A stretch of 64,000 bases of DNA from JANQPX01 sp050633905 (GCA_050633905.1 JBOEHJ010000084.1:1-64000); one strand, 5' to 3'; shown: positions 1 to 9,703, numbered from the stretch's first letter. The notes: generated by a model from the sequence alone, not told the origin. Made by a program: numbers and translations.

Positions 1-2
1 AC

Positions 3-101
3 AACCATTTCAACCTCGACCGCCACTTCTCCCCAAGAGCCACTTTCAAACTCCATCGCGACGACGCCCTTGAAGACTGGCGTGCGATGATCGCTGCATG
101 A
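3..101 (+). CDS. Transposase, C-terminal end (cut by window edge)
   Basis: The first 33 codons of the window form an open frame ending in TGA. The peptide begins NHFNLDRHFSPRATFK and ends DWRAMIAA. Its FNLDRH and ALEDWRA features resemble the C-termini of rhizobial IS6-type DDE transposases as I remember them. The catalytic domain would lie outside the window, so it cannot be judged whether the gene is intact. Decayed integrase sequence on the other strand starts immediately downstream, so the surroundings look like accumulated insertion-sequence debris. The family assignment is from memory and is uncertain. Confidence 0.5.
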   Translation, partial: NHFNLDRHFSPRATFKLHRDDALEDWRAMIAA

Positions 102-113
102 GACTGGCTCAAT

Positions 114-545
114 CCAAGAACAACGGAGACAAAAGCGTTTTCGACTGACAGCACCAGCACCTCCTCTATACCCATGCCAGCAACACGGCGTCGAAAAGTC
201 CTACCGTAGATGCTGTCTCGATCCCGAAGGACAAAGCCAAGCGCAATTTCAAACGGAAAGGCTTCGATTATCTGCTGTGCTGTCCATGATGATAAGGGAT
301 GCGCCGCCACATTCACATGGAGAATACGACGACGATCATGCCTGAGAACAAGAAACACATACAGAATCCGAAACGTCGCTGTCGGCACCGTGAAAAAGTC
401 GACCGCAACGATGTCACAAAGATGATTGTTCAAAAAACTCCGCCAGCTTTGCGAAGGCGGTTTGGTTCGACGAACAAGGTACGACCGCACAAGGCTGCTC
501 TGGCAGATGGTCAGACCCCGATATTTCATGACAACGTCAAAGCAA
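114..545 (-). pseudogene. Integrase core (rve) pseudogene fragment
   Basis: Read on the minus strand, this stretch gives one uninterrupted frame. It resembles the DDE integrase core found in many alphaproteobacterial insertion sequences: SWRSFLNNH, then DIVAVDFFTVPTATFRILYV (first catalytic Asp in VAVDFF), RHDRRRILHVNV, LRDRDSIYG (second Asp region) and MGIEEVL. After NAFVSVVLG, where intact members continue with the conserved Glu and an IGSIRRECLDH-like segment, the match stops. There is no plausible start codon and no recognisable N-terminal helix-turn-helix half. I infer a truncated relic, inactive for lack of both ends. The IS family was not determined. Confidence 0.7.
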
Positions 546-754
546 ATCGAGATTTGGGCCGAAAGAGGTTCGGATCGAAAGATCGAACAGCGCCAAGAAG
601 TGAAATTCGGTGTGTCATCCGTGGATTATGATGCCTGGAGATCACTCTCGATCTCCCTGGGCAACATTGCTCACGGTTGTTGCCCATGTGTAGCCCAGCA
701 GCCAATTTCTGGGCAACACTTCCTTCGAATGTCCACCTAACTTATTGAAAAGTT

Positions 755-830
<76 letters not shown>

Positions 831-1059
831 TGAAACACGATCTAGCTAAGGTGATTCGTGTTGGGCGTCAAGCCGTTGGTGGGTTAATGATGGGAAGATT
901 GATGCCAATTTTTCTTTGGACACCACCTCACCCGGCTAGAAGATGTTGCATTGATGAGCGCCGTTAAATTGATGACGGGATGGGTTGATGTTGGCATGTT
1001 ATCTCTAGCTGGATTCGTTGTGGCACTGCTGACCATCGTTGCTGAGGGAGACAATCGAA

Positions 1060-2223
1060 ATGTTTTCGGCAGGTATGAGCTTTGGGTTGGGCGAGGAGAT
1101 CGAGCAGCTTCGCGACTTGGTACAGCGCTTCGCTGCGAAAAAGCTCGCACCACGCGCTGCCGAGATTGATGCCACCAACAGCTTTCCCGCTGAACTATGG
1201 CAGGAACTCGGCGCGCTCGGGTTGCTTGGTGTCACCGCTGATCCCGATTACGGTGGATCAGGCATGAGCTATGTTGCCCATGTGATCGCGGTGGAGGAAA
1301 TTTCCCGCGCTTCAGCATCGGTCGGCCTTTCCTATGGCGCCCATTCCAATCTTTGCATCAACCAGATTAATCGCCACGGCACGCCTGCGCAAAAAGAACG
1401 CTATCTGCCGAAGCTCTGCTCGGGCGAGCATGTTGGTGCACTCGCCATGTCCGAGCCTGGGGCCGGATCGGATGTGGTCTCCATGAAGCTTCGCGCCGAG
1501 AAACGAAACGACCGCTACATCCTCACCGGCAACAAGATGTGGATCACCAATGGACCGGATGCGGAAACCCTCGTGGTCTATGCCAAGACGAGCCCAGACG
1601 CCGGGCCGCGTGGGATAACCGCCTTTCTCATCGAGAAGAACATGGCCGGGTTCTCGACGGCTCAAAAGCTTGACAAGCTTGGGATGCGCGGCTCGAACAC
1701 TTGCGAGCTGATCTTCGAGGATTGCGAGGTTCCTTACGACAATGTGCTTGGCGAAGAAGGCGGCGGCGTCAATGTCCTGATGTCGGGGCTGGACTATGAA
1801 CGCGTGGTGCTCGCTGGCGGGCCGCTTGGCATCATGGCCGCCTGTATGGATGTGGTGATGCCCTATGTCCATGAACGCGAACAATTTGGCCAGCCGATCG
1901 GCGCGTTTCAGCTGATGCAGGGAAAACTCGCCGATATGTACACGACGATGAATGCATGCCGCGCCTATGTTTACGCCGTTGCGGCCGCCTGCGATCGGGA
2001 TGAGACAACGCGAAAAGATGCGGCGGGCTGCATTCTCTATGCTGCGGAGAAAGCGACCTGGTGCGCCCTTGAAGCCATTCAAGCTTTAGGGGGTAACGGC
2101 TATATCAATGACTACCCGACCGGGCGCCTCCTGCGCGATGCAAAACTCTATGAGATCGGTGCCGGGACCTCGGAGATCAGGCGTATGCTTATTGGCCGTG
2201 AGATATTCAAGGAGACCGCCTGA
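1060..2223 (+). CDS. ivd: Isovaleryl-CoA dehydrogenase
   Basis: FAD-dependent acyl-CoA dehydrogenase that oxidises isovaleryl-CoA to 3-methylcrotonyl-CoA in leucine catabolism, passing electrons to ETF. The 387-residue protein has the usual three-part fold: an N-terminal helical domain (MSFGLGEEIEQLRD), a central beta domain with the signature ALAMSEPGAGSD and WITNGPDAETLVVYAKT, and a C-terminal helical domain with YERVVLAGGPLGI, QALGGNGYINDYPTGRL and the closing RDAKLYEIGAGTSEIRR. The catalytic base is expected to be the Glu within the YERVVL region, as in the isovaleryl subfamily. ATG at 1060 was chosen over TTG at 1039 because GAGGGAG at 1044-1050 sits about nine bases upstream. It is the first gene of a tight ivd-mccB-mccA cluster, which supports the isovaleryl substrate over other short-chain acyl-CoAs. 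Confidence 0.93.
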   Translation: MFSAGMSFGLGEEIEQLRDLVQRFAAKKLAPRAAEIDATNSFPAELWQELGALGLLGVTADPDYGGSGMSYVAHVIAVEEISRASASVGLSYGAHSNLCINQINRHGTPAQKERYLPKLCSGEHVGALAMSEPGAGSDVVSMKLRAEKRNDRYILTGNKMWITNGPDAETLVVYAKTSPDAGPRGITAFLIEKNMAGFSTAQKLDKLGMRGSNTCELIFEDCEVPYDNVLGEEGGGVNVLMSGLDYERVVLAGGPLGIMAACMDVVMPYVHEREQFGQPIGAFQLMQGKLADMYTTMNACRAYVYAVAAACDRDETTRKDAAGCILYAAEKATWCALEAIQALGGNGYINDYPTGRLLRDAKLYEIGAGTSEIRRMLIGREIFKETA

Positions 2224-2224
2224 C

Positions 2225-3832
2225 ATGGCGGTTCTAACCTCCTCGGTCGCGACACGTGACGGTAGTTACTTGGCTAATCGCGAGGCCATGCTTGCGGCAA
2301 TTGCGACGATCGATGTTGCAGCGCAGGCTTCTTTAGAGGGCGGCGGCGAGCGGGCGAGAAAACGGCATATAGATCGTGGGAAAATCCTCCCACGAGACCG
2401 CGTCTCGCAGCTCCTCGACCCTGGTTCTCCTTTTCTCGAGGTTGGTCTGACGGCCGCCCATGATATGTATGATGGCGACAGCCCCTCTGCAGGCTTGATC
2501 GCTGGCGTCGGCCGGGTTGAAGGACGCGAGGTGATGATCGTTTGCAATGATGCGACGGTCAAAGGCGGCACCTATTATCCGATGAGTGTAAAAAAGCACC
2601 TTCGCGCCCAGGAGATCGCCGAGCAATGTAACCTGCCCTGCGTTTACCTGGTCGATTCGGGCGGTGCCAATCTGCCCAATCAGGACGAGGTCTTTCCCGA
2701 TCGCGATCACTTCGGCCGGATTTTTTTCAACCAAGCCAATATGTCGGCAGCGGGTATCCCGCAGATCGCCGTGGTCATGGGATCTTGCACGGCGGGCGGC
2801 GCTTATGTGCCGGCGATGTCTGACGAGACGATCATCGTCAAGGAGCAGGGCACGATCTTTCTAGCCGGCCCTCCTTTGGTTAAGGCGGCCACAGGCGAGG
2901 AGGTCACCGCAGAAGAGCTTGGCGGCGGTGACGTTCATACCAGGCTATCGGGTGTCGCCGATCATCTCGCCGAGAATGATAGCCATGCTTTGGCGCTGGC
3001 CCGCCAGGCGATTGCAGCCCTCAATCGGCCAAAGCTGATGGACGTTGAGCGGCGCACGCCCGAAGCACCGCGCTATGATCCGGACGAACTGCTCGGCATC
3101 ATTCCTGCCGATCCGAAGACCCCTTACGATATCAAGGAGGTCATTGCGCGCCTGGTCGACGGGTCACGCTTCGATGCCTTCAAGGCACGCTATGGCCAGA
3201 CCTTGGTCTGCGGCTTTGCCCATCTTCATGGCCTCCCCGTTGGCATCATCGCCAATAACGGCGTGCTGTTTTCCGAAAGTGCGCAGAAGGGCGCTCATTT
3301 CGTCGAGCTTTGCAGCCAGCGAAAGATCCCGCTGGTGTTTTTACAGAACATCACAGGCTTCATGGTCGGCCGAAAATACGAGGCGGAAGGTATCGCTAAG
3401 CATGGCGCCAAGCTGGTAACCGCGGTCGCTACCTCCGCCGTTCCAAAAATAACGATGCTGGTAGGTGGCTCGTTCGGGGCCGGGAATTATGGCATGTGTG
3501 GCCGCGCCTATAGCCCTCGCTTTCTCTGGACCTGGCCCAATAGCAGAATTTCGGTGATGGGTGGCGAGCAAGCCGCTGGTGTTTTAGCAACGGTCAGGCG
3601 AGACAGCATCGAACGACGCGGCGGCACTATGTCTCACGAGGAGGAAGAGGCACTGAAGCGCCCGATCATCGAGCAGTTCGAGCAGCAAGGCCATCCACTC
3701 TACGCTTCGGCACGACTTTGGGATGACGGCATCGTCGATCCGAGAAAGACCCGCGGTGTTCTGACCCTAAGCCTCTCGGCAAGTCTCAACGCGCCCATTC
3801 CGGAAACACGCTTCGGCGTGTTCAGGATGTAA
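2225..3832 (+). CDS. mccB: 3-methylcrotonyl-CoA carboxylase, carboxyltransferase (beta) subunit
   Basis: Transfers the carboxyl group from biotin to 3-methylcrotonyl-CoA, forming 3-methylglutaconyl-CoA; works with the biotin-bearing alpha subunit encoded next. The 535-residue product has both crotonase-fold halves of acyl-CoA carboxyltransferases: an N-terminal half with RKRHIDRGKILPRDR, YLVDSGGANLPNQ and GSCTAGGAYVPAMSDE, and a C-terminal half with SAQKGAHFVELCSQRKIPL, NITGFMVGRKYEAEG and GGSFGAGNYGMCGRAY. Length and motifs match the MCC beta type rather than propionyl-CoA carboxylase beta. The ATG lies one base after the ivd stop codon, so the genes are almost certainly cotranscribed and translationally coupled. 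Confidence 0.95.
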   Translation: MAVLTSSVATRDGSYLANREAMLAAIATIDVAAQASLEGGGERARKRHIDRGKILPRDRVSQLLDPGSPFLEVGLTAAHDMYDGDSPSAGLIAGVGRVEGREVMIVCNDATVKGGTYYPMSVKKHLRAQEIAEQCNLPCVYLVDSGGANLPNQDEVFPDRDHFGRIFFNQANMSAAGIPQIAVVMGSCTAGGAYVPAMSDETIIVKEQGTIFLAGPPLVKAATGEEVTAEELGGGDVHTRLSGVADHLAENDSHALALARQAIAALNRPKLMDVERRTPEAPRYDPDELLGIIPADPKTPYDIKEVIARLVDGSRFDAFKARYGQTLVCGFAHLHGLPVGIIANNGVLFSESAQKGAHFVELCSQRKIPLVFLQNITGFMVGRKYEAEGIAKHGAKLVTAVATSAVPKITMLVGGSFGAGNYGMCGRAYSPRFLWTWPNSRISVMGGEQAAGVLATVRRDSIERRGGTMSHEEEEALKRPIIEQFEQQGHPLYASARLWDDGIVDPRKTRGVLTLSLSASLNAPIPETRFGVFRM

Positions 3833-3836
3833 CGCT

Positions 3837-5888
3837 ATGCCCGATCATCATGACGAGAAAACGCCGGGCCGATCGCCTCTGTTCAAAAAAATCCTGATCG
3901 CGAACAGAGGCGAGATTGCCTGTAGAGTGATATCCACAGCAAAACGTCTCGGGATCGGCACCGTCGCTGTCTATTCGGATGCCGATGTGGGTGCCAAGCA
4001 TGTTGCCATGGCCGATGAAGCTTTTCACATCGGCCCGCCACCCGTAGCCGAGAGCTACCTCAGGATCAAACGCCTGATCGAGGCCTGCCGCATCTCCGGT
4101 GCCGAAGCTGTTCATCCGGGTTATGGTTTCCTTTCGGAAAACCCCGACTTCGTCGAGGCCGTCGAAGCGGCAGGATTAATCTTCATCGGCCCGTCCGCGG
4201 CAGCGATTCGCGCGATGGGGTTGAAGGACGCCGCCAAGGCCTTGATGGAACGATCCTATGTGCCCGTGGTACCCGGTTATCATGGGGACGATCAGTCACC
4301 TGCCCTGCTCGCCGAGCATGCGGCCGAGATCGGTTATCCCGTCTTGATCAAGGCACGCGCCGGTGGTGGCGGCAAGGGCATGCGACGGGTCGACGATCCG
4401 GCTGCGTTTCATGAGGCGCTGGAGGGTGCAAGGCGCGAAGCCGAAGCCAGCTTCGGTGATGGCCAATGCTTGATCGAGAAATATCTGACTAAGCCTCGCC
4501 ATATAGAAATCCAAGTGTTCGGCGACCGCCATGGGCAAGTCGTTCACCTGTTCGAGCGTGATTGTTCGCTGCAGCGGCGCCACCAAAAAGTGATTGAGGA
4601 AGCACCTGCCCCAGGCATGCCGCCTGCTATGCGCGCGGCCATGGGCGAGGCCGCTGTTCGTGCCGCCAAGGCCATTGCCTATACAGGTGCGGGCACCATC
4701 GAGTTCATCGCCGACGTCAGCGACGGGCTGCGACCGGATCGTTTCTATTTCATGGAGATGAACACGCGCCTTCAGGTCGAGCATCCGGTGACGGAGATGA
4801 TCACAGGTCAGGACCTGGTCGAATGGCAGATCCGGGTTGCAGCAGGCGCCCCCTTGCCCCTTTCGCAGAACGAGCTGTCGATCGACGGCTGGGCCATGGA
4901 AGCGCGCCTCTATGCCGAGGACGTCGGGAAAGGTTTTTTACCGGCAACGGGTAGGCTCGATTATCTAAAATTGCCCGAGGACAAAGCGCGCATCGACTCG
5001 GCCGTCCGGGAGGGTGATGAGATCACACCCTTCTACGATCCGATGATCGCCAAAGTGATTGTCCATGGCGATGATCGCGAACATGCACGACGCAAGCTGG
5101 TGCAAGCACTTTCTGCAGCTCGCATTGCCGGAACCGTCACTAATGTAAGCTTTCTCGCGGCCCTGGTCGATCAGCGTGATTTTGCCGCCGGCGATGTCGA
5201 TACCGGCCTCATCGATCGTCATCTCGATCAACTCATTGACGCACCTTCACCATCGCCTGGTCTTTGGGCTCTCGCTTCCTTGTCTGCACTCAACCTGATG
5301 CGCACCCCTTCGGCACAACAAGGCGAGACAGACGATCCATGGAGTGACCAAAGCGGATGGCGACTTTGGGGTAAAGCGACACATGTCACGACCTTGGTGC
5401 TGGCTCAAGAACGTAGCGAGGTCGCGGTCACGATCAGGAATCACGCTGACTATAGTGTGACGACTCCTGCAGGGCCGTGCCACCTCACGCAAATCAACAT
5501 CGATGGGATCAATGTCAGCGCCTCGATCGATGGGGCCAAAATCGAAGCAAGCGTTCTTCGCCTTGGCAATACCATCAGGATGTTCAGCCATGGCAGGATC
5601 ATCGAATGGACCGTTCCCGATCTCTCCGACGACGCCACCGAGTCCACGTTCGGTGAGGATCAATTGCAGGCTCCGATGCCGGGCCTGCTGAAGCTGCTTC
5701 ATACAAAAGCTGGTGAGAGCGTTGCGCGGGACCAGCCACTCCTGGTGATGGAGGCGATGAAGATGGAGCACACACTCAAAGCCCCGCGTGACGGGATCGT
5801 TGAGCAGTGTTTCGTCAGTGTCGGCGATCAGGTCGAGGAAGGGGCGCTTTTGATCCAGCTACAGCCAGAGATCGACGAGCCGGGTTGA
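3837..5888 (+). CDS. mccA: 3-methylcrotonyl-CoA carboxylase, biotin (alpha) subunit
   Basis: Biotin carboxylase plus biotin carrier in one 683-residue chain. The N-terminal biotin carboxylase domain (about residues 15-460) shows KILIANRGEIACRV, the ATP-grasp loop KARAGGGGKGMRRV, FERDCSLQRRHQKV and EMNTRLQVEHPVTEMITG. A middle region of about 150 residues probably docks the beta subunit. The C-terminal biotinyl domain has LLVMEAMKMEHTLKAP, whose AMKM lysine accepts biotin. It starts four bases after mccB. The cluster ends here: genes for methylglutaconyl-CoA hydratase and HMG-CoA lyase, which often complete this operon, are not adjacent, and the next gene is on the opposite strand. Confidence 0.95.
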   Translation: MPDHHDEKTPGRSPLFKKILIANRGEIACRVISTAKRLGIGTVAVYSDADVGAKHVAMADEAFHIGPPPVAESYLRIKRLIEACRISGAEAVHPGYGFLSENPDFVEAVEAAGLIFIGPSAAAIRAMGLKDAAKALMERSYVPVVPGYHGDDQSPALLAEHAAEIGYPVLIKARAGGGGKGMRRVDDPAAFHEALEGARREAEASFGDGQCLIEKYLTKPRHIEIQVFGDRHGQVVHLFERDCSLQRRHQKVIEEAPAPGMPPAMRAAMGEAAVRAAKAIAYTGAGTIEFIADVSDGLRPDRFYFMEMNTRLQVEHPVTEMITGQDLVEWQIRVAAGAPLPLSQNELSIDGWAMEARLYAEDVGKGFLPATGRLDYLKLPEDKARIDSAVREGDEITPFYDPMIAKVIVHGDDREHARRKLVQALSAARIAGTVTNVSFLAALVDQRDFAAGDVDTGLIDRHLDQLIDAPSPSPGLWALASLSALNLMRTPSAQQGETDDPWSDQSGWRLWGKATHVTTLVLAQERSEVAVTIRNHADYSVTTPAGPCHLTQINIDGINVSASIDGAKIEASVLRLGNTIRMFSHGRIIEWTVPDLSDDATESTFGEDQLQAPMPGLLKLLHTKAGESVARDQPLLVMEAMKMEHTLKAPRDGIVEQCFVSVGDQVEEGALLIQLQPEIDEPG

Positions 5889-5912
5889 GCCGCCTTCCGT
5901 CAAAACCGGTCA

Positions 5913-6692
5913 TCAGTTGACTGATGTTCGCGCAAGCTCAATCAACTCCGTGAGACGCGCCTTGTCGACAGCACCTGGCACCAATTCATCACCGACGATG
6001 AACGCCGGCGTGCCTTCAATGCCAAGGGCAGAGGCTAGCTCATAGTTCGCTTCGATGGCCTTGGTAACCTCATCACTTTCCATGTCGACGGCAAGCTTGG
6101 CGGGATCGAGGCCAGTGTCCTGAGCGATCTTGCTGATCCCTCCGGATGACAAGTCATTCGCCGACATCAAGGCGAGATGGAAGTCGAGATAGAGGGTCTC
6201 ATCCTGAAGCCGGCTGGCGAGCGCAGCCCTTGCTGCACGAACCGACTCTTCACCCAGAACCGGAAGCTCCTTGAACGCGATCCGCAAATCCTTGTCTTCT
6301 TCCATCAGTGCCTGCATGGAGGGAAGCACACGACGACAAAAGCCGCAGCGATAATCAAAGAACTCGACCAGCGTTACCTCGCCATCAGGATTACCCACGA
6401 TCGGCGTTGCCGGATCATAAAGCAGGTCGTCCTTCCTGCTGACCAGCATCTGCTTGGCTCGCTCCGCCTGTTCGGCGGCCTGGCGTTTCTGCAGTTCTTC
6501 GAGTGCTTGGTAAATGATTTCCGGCTCGCGCATCAGATAGTCGCGCACGATCTGCTCAACCTGATCGGTGGGTAAATCAACGCTCGTTGACCCGTCCTGG
6601 GCTAAAGCGCTGGGCACCATCGCCCCAAGCAGGAAGCCACTGCCAACAATGCTAGCCATCCATCCTGCATTCATCACCTTCAGCCTCATCAA
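5913..6692 (-). CDS. DsbA-family thioredoxin-like protein, exported
   Basis: Predicted periplasmic disulfide oxidoreductase of the DsbA/Com1 type, 259 residues. An N-terminal signal peptide ends near ALAQDG. About 55 charged, helical residues follow (YLMREPEIIYQALEELQKRQ), characteristic of alphaproteobacterial Com1-like proteins. The DsbA domain comes next: VTLVEFFDYRCGFCRRVLPS carries the CxxC redox pair (CGFC), and the cis-proline loop is GIEGTPAFIVGDELVPG. It converges with mccA and shares its direction with the upstream M48 protease gene; the gap of over 100 bases makes an operon only possible. Whether it oxidises, isomerises or reduces substrates cannot be told from sequence. Confidence 0.87.
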   Translation of the reverse strand: MMRLKVMNAGWMASIVGSGFLLGAMVPSALAQDGSTSVDLPTDQVEQIVRDYLMREPEIIYQALEELQKRQAAEQAERAKQMLVSRKDDLLYDPATPIVGNPDGEVTLVEFFDYRCGFCRRVLPSMQALMEEDKDLRIAFKELPVLGEESVRAARAALASRLQDETLYLDFHLALMSANDLSSGGISKIAQDTGLDPAKLAVDMESDEVTKAIEANYELASALGIEGTPAFIVGDELVPGAVDKARLTELIELARTSVN

Positions 6693-6806
6693 AGCGCTCC
6701 ATGTTCAGCAACTGCGGTCTTTATAGTGGCGACGATCCTAACGGCATTCAAGCACATCAGCCATTCACAATCTGGTAAGAGCCCGTAAATGCGCGATCCC
6801 CATTGT

Positions 6807-8252
6807 TCACGTCTCGTCGATCACACGCAAAATGTCCTGGAGCTTGTACCAGCCAGGATCATCCGGCCCGATTTGCGCCTCAGCGCGCCTTGCGTGCAGC
6901 TTGGCGTCATCTTTCTTACCGCGAAGAAGCGCCCATTCCGCCAAGGACAACGAGGCGGCTGCTTCGTCGCCAGAACGCCCTTGGGCAATCCCCAGGAGTC
7001 GCCAGGCCCCCGCATTCGTTGGCTCCTGGCTAACGGCCGTCTCTAGATGCTCGATCGCCTGACGGCCGGCTTGAGCATCACCGCTTTCAACCAGAGCCTT
7101 GGCCAAGCCAATGTGAAACAGCGCATTAGGCTCGAGCCGAACAGCCTCCCGGTAAGGCTCAATCGCGTTTGCGACCCGCCCATTCTCGAACAGCATCTGC
7201 CCCTTAAGCTCATGGAAGTACGGATCTTCCGGCATGTCCGCGATCAACGCATCGACTTCCGCGACCGCGCGCGTCAGATCGGGTAGCCGATAATAGGCGA
7301 TCGCGCGCGCATAACGATCAGCGAGACTATCCCCCTTGAATTTCCCCAAGGTGCGTCTCGGATCATTTAGGAACGCTTCGAGCTTGACCACCAATCTCTC
7401 ATGCCGGCCATCCCAGTCTCCCGGATACGCCAAACCATCTCGTTGACTCCTAACCTGACCTTCAACAAAACGAATGCGGTCACGCGTAAGCGGATGGCTC
7501 CGGAGATAGGGATTATTGGACGTCGTTAGAAGATTTTGCTCGTCCAGAATGTGAAAGAATTCAGCAAGGCCCTCGGAGGAGAGATCCAATCGGTTCAGAT
7601 AGCTGATTGCGGCCTGATCTGCGGATTGCTCCTGACTGCGCGAGAACTTTAAAAACTCGCCTTGGGCAACGGTCTGGCCACCGGTGATGATCGCTGCGCC
7701 GAGCGCTGGAGCACCCGCAACTGCAGCCGCGGCACCCAAAACGGTGGCAAGGATAACTTCGGCGGTCGCCCGACTTTGTGCCGTACCGACACGGCTCAGA
7801 TGGCCACCGGCGATATGGCCAACCTCATGGGCGATCACGCCTGCGAGCTGCCCCGGATGCTCCGTGCGCTGCAGCAACCCCGTGTTCAGAAACAGATTTT
7901 GACCGCCCGCAACAAAGGCGTTGAGACGCTTATCCCTCACGATGAAGATCTTCACCGCCCCCTGGGAGATCCCCGCCGCATCCAGGATCGGGTTGGTGAT
8001 CGCATGAAGCGTCGCCTCGATCTCCGCATCGCGGATAAGGCTGATGCCCTTGCCCTGAGCCTGCACGACACTCGACCAGGCCATCAATGCGGCAACACCG
8101 AAGCAACATCCTAGTTTTCGACCAAACCCCAGAGCGGACCGACCAATCGAACGGCTTTTGCCAAGACGATGAGATGCATTCGCAATATGTTGCGCATTAT
8201 CCAAGGAAACTGTGCCTCCCGTGACATTGACCTGACGCCCGACTTCCAGCAT
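6807..8252 (-). CDS. M48 family metalloprotease with TPR repeats (BepA-like)
   Basis: Exported zinc metalloprotease of 481 residues. After a basic N-terminal stretch there is a hydrophobic segment (CCFGVAALMAWSSVVQAQG) that looks like a signal peptide. The peptidase domain carries LNAFVAGGQNLFLNTGLL, the zinc site HEVGHIAGGHLSR (HExxH) and a downstream Glu region SRSQEQSADQAAISYL. The C-terminal third is built of TPR-like helices (YFHELKGQMLFENGRVANAI, PNALFHIGLAKALVESGD). This arrangement matches periplasmic BepA/YfgC proteins that degrade or help assemble outer-membrane proteins. The start is uncertain: residues before the hydrophobic segment number about 47, and a later start could be used. 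Confidence 0.87.
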   Translation of the reverse strand: MLEVGRQVNVTGGTVSLDNAQHIANASHRLGKSRSIGRSALGFGRKLGCCFGVAALMAWSSVVQAQGKGISLIRDAEIEATLHAITNPILDAAGISQGAVKIFIVRDKRLNAFVAGGQNLFLNTGLLQRTEHPGQLAGVIAHEVGHIAGGHLSRVGTAQSRATAEVILATVLGAAAAVAGAPALGAAIITGGQTVAQGEFLKFSRSQEQSADQAAISYLNRLDLSSEGLAEFFHILDEQNLLTTSNNPYLRSHPLTRDRIRFVEGQVRSQRDGLAYPGDWDGRHERLVVKLEAFLNDPRRTLGKFKGDSLADRYARAIAYYRLPDLTRAVAEVDALIADMPEDPYFHELKGQMLFENGRVANAIEPYREAVRLEPNALFHIGLAKALVESGDAQAGRQAIEHLETAVSQEPTNAGAWRLLGIAQGRSGDEAAASLSLAEWALLRGKKDDAKLHARRAEAQIGPDDPGWYKLQDILRVIDET

Positions 8253-8307
8253 AGGGCAGGTTAGTCGACCTTCTCCGTAACAAATCGAAAGCTGTTGGGA
8301 CAGACCT

Positions 8308-9513
8308 GTGGCCGCTTTTCAATCGACATCTAGCTTGCAAACGTTTGAAACCCGCCATCAATGCAAAATTTCTTCGCGATCCGGGATCGATCCCTTTATC
8401 GTGATGGATGTTCTGAGTGCGGCGAACACCAAAGCAGCCGCCGGGCAGGATGTCATCCATATGGAAGTCGGCGAGCCCTGCAGCGGACCGCCAGGACGCG
8501 TCCTCGAAGCAGCCAAGCGCACCCTTGGCCATCGCCCGCTCGGTTACACCGAAGCCCTTGGCAGACCGGCTCTGCGCCGCGCGATCGCCGATCACTATCA
8601 AGGGCAATACGGCCTTGAGGTCGATGCCGGCCAGATTGCCGTGACAGTCGGCGCTTCGGGGGCCTTCATTCTCGGTTTTCTCGCCGCGTTCGATCCTGGC
8701 GACCGCGTGATCGTGCCAGAACCAGCCTATCCCGCCTATCGCAATATCCTGAACGCACTCGGTATCGAGGTGGTGCGAATCGGTCTCGGCCCAGAGACGG
8801 CCTTCAAGCCCACAATGGCCGATCTGGAGCGGATCGAGGGGCCCATTCACGGTTTGGTGATCGCTTCGCCCAGCAACCCGACGGGCACGATGCTGGACGA
8901 AGGCGAGCTTAGAAGTCTTGCGCAATTTTGTGAGCGACGCGGCATTCGTTTGATCTCGGATGAAATTTATCACGGTATCACCTATGGCCCTGAGGCCAGA
9001 ACTGTTCTCGAATATGCACCGGATGCCATCATCATCAATGGGTTCTCCAAATATTTCTGCATGACTGGCTGGCGATTGGGTTGGGCTGTCCTGCCGGAGG
9101 ATCTGATCCGTCCGGTCGAAGTCCTGGCGCAAAATCTGTTCATCTCGCCACCCAGCATTTCGCAGGAGGCGGCCTTAACAGCGTTCGATTGCCGTGCCGA
9201 GCTGGACCTCCGTCTCAACACCTACAAAAAGAGCCGCAACGCCCTCTTGGACCGCCTGTCCCATTCCAGATCGATAGAATTCGCGCCGGCGGACGGTGCT
9301 TTCTATCTCTACGCCGATGTTCGCCACCTCACGGATAACTCGACGTCATTCTGCGCACGCCTTCTCGATGAAACCGGCATCGCGCTCGCACCTGGCGCCG
9401 ACTTCGACAAAGTTGCTGGCCACCACTATGTCAGGCTGGCCTTTTGCGGCCCTCATGATCGCATGGTAAAGGGAGCGGAGCGCTTGGCGCGCTGGTTCGA
9501 ACGCCAAGCTTGA
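8308..9513 (+). CDS. PLP-dependent aminotransferase, class I/II
   Basis: Fold-type I aminotransferase. The core begins at SGIDPFIVMDVLSAANTKAA and continues with IHMEVGEP (substrate-binding region), the cofactor-contacting VGASGAFILGFLAAF, SPSNPTGTM, ISDEIYHGITYG, and the Schiff-base lysine in INGFSKYFCMTGWRLGW. The C-terminal arginine region is HHYVRLAFCG. The frame opens with GTG at 8308, giving 401 residues; no strong ribosome site precedes it, and a start near the RSGIDPF segment is possible. It diverges from the M48 gene with only 55 bases between them. Similar proteins are annotated as aspartate- or pyridoxal-dependent aminotransferases; the substrate cannot be assigned. Confidence 0.88.
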   Translation: MAAFQSTSSLQTFETRHQCKISSRSGIDPFIVMDVLSAANTKAAAGQDVIHMEVGEPCSGPPGRVLEAAKRTLGHRPLGYTEALGRPALRRAIADHYQGQYGLEVDAGQIAVTVGASGAFILGFLAAFDPGDRVIVPEPAYPAYRNILNALGIEVVRIGLGPETAFKPTMADLERIEGPIHGLVIASPSNPTGTMLDEGELRSLAQFCERRGIRLISDEIYHGITYGPEARTVLEYAPDAIIINGFSKYFCMTGWRLGWAVLPEDLIRPVEVLAQNLFISPPSISQEAALTAFDCRAELDLRLNTYKKSRNALLDRLSHSRSIEFAPADGAFYLYADVRHLTDNSTSFCARLLDETGIALAPGADFDKVAGHHYVRLAFCGPHDRMVKGAERLARWFERQA

Positions 9514-9630
9514 GCGCAACGCCACCCCAAAAATTTGGGAGCCTTGACCGAAACTGAAAAGCCTCTAACCCGTCTAGGCCCCAAACCACTTTCAGCAGTC
9601 TGTCCTCAACAGATAACCCCACCTACGGCC

Positions 9631-9703
9631 TACAAAAACTTGGCCGCATACCATCGATTCAAGTGCCATCAGCCGAAACCCAATAATGTGGCCATGCAAC
9701 TAG
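9631..9703 (-). repeat. CTAG-anchored 3'-end repeat, copy 1
   Basis: Minus-strand reading starts at the CTAG that supplies the stop of the binding-protein gene. TTGCATGGCCACATTATTGG follows, and the tail GGTATGCGGCCAAGTTTTTG lies about 45 bases further on. Head and tail match the copy after speD (57677-57747) at almost the same spacing, although those genes are unrelated. Family relationship is seen directly; function is unknown. Confidence 0.7.

Noticed and set aside
299..740. Two overlapping frames on the plus strand near the left end
   Set aside because: The minus strand of this stretch encodes the integrase relic, which explains the openness.
1312..2082. 256-codon frame antisense to ivd
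   Set aside because: The sense strand is a complete acyl-CoA dehydrogenase; the antisense product has no recognisable features.
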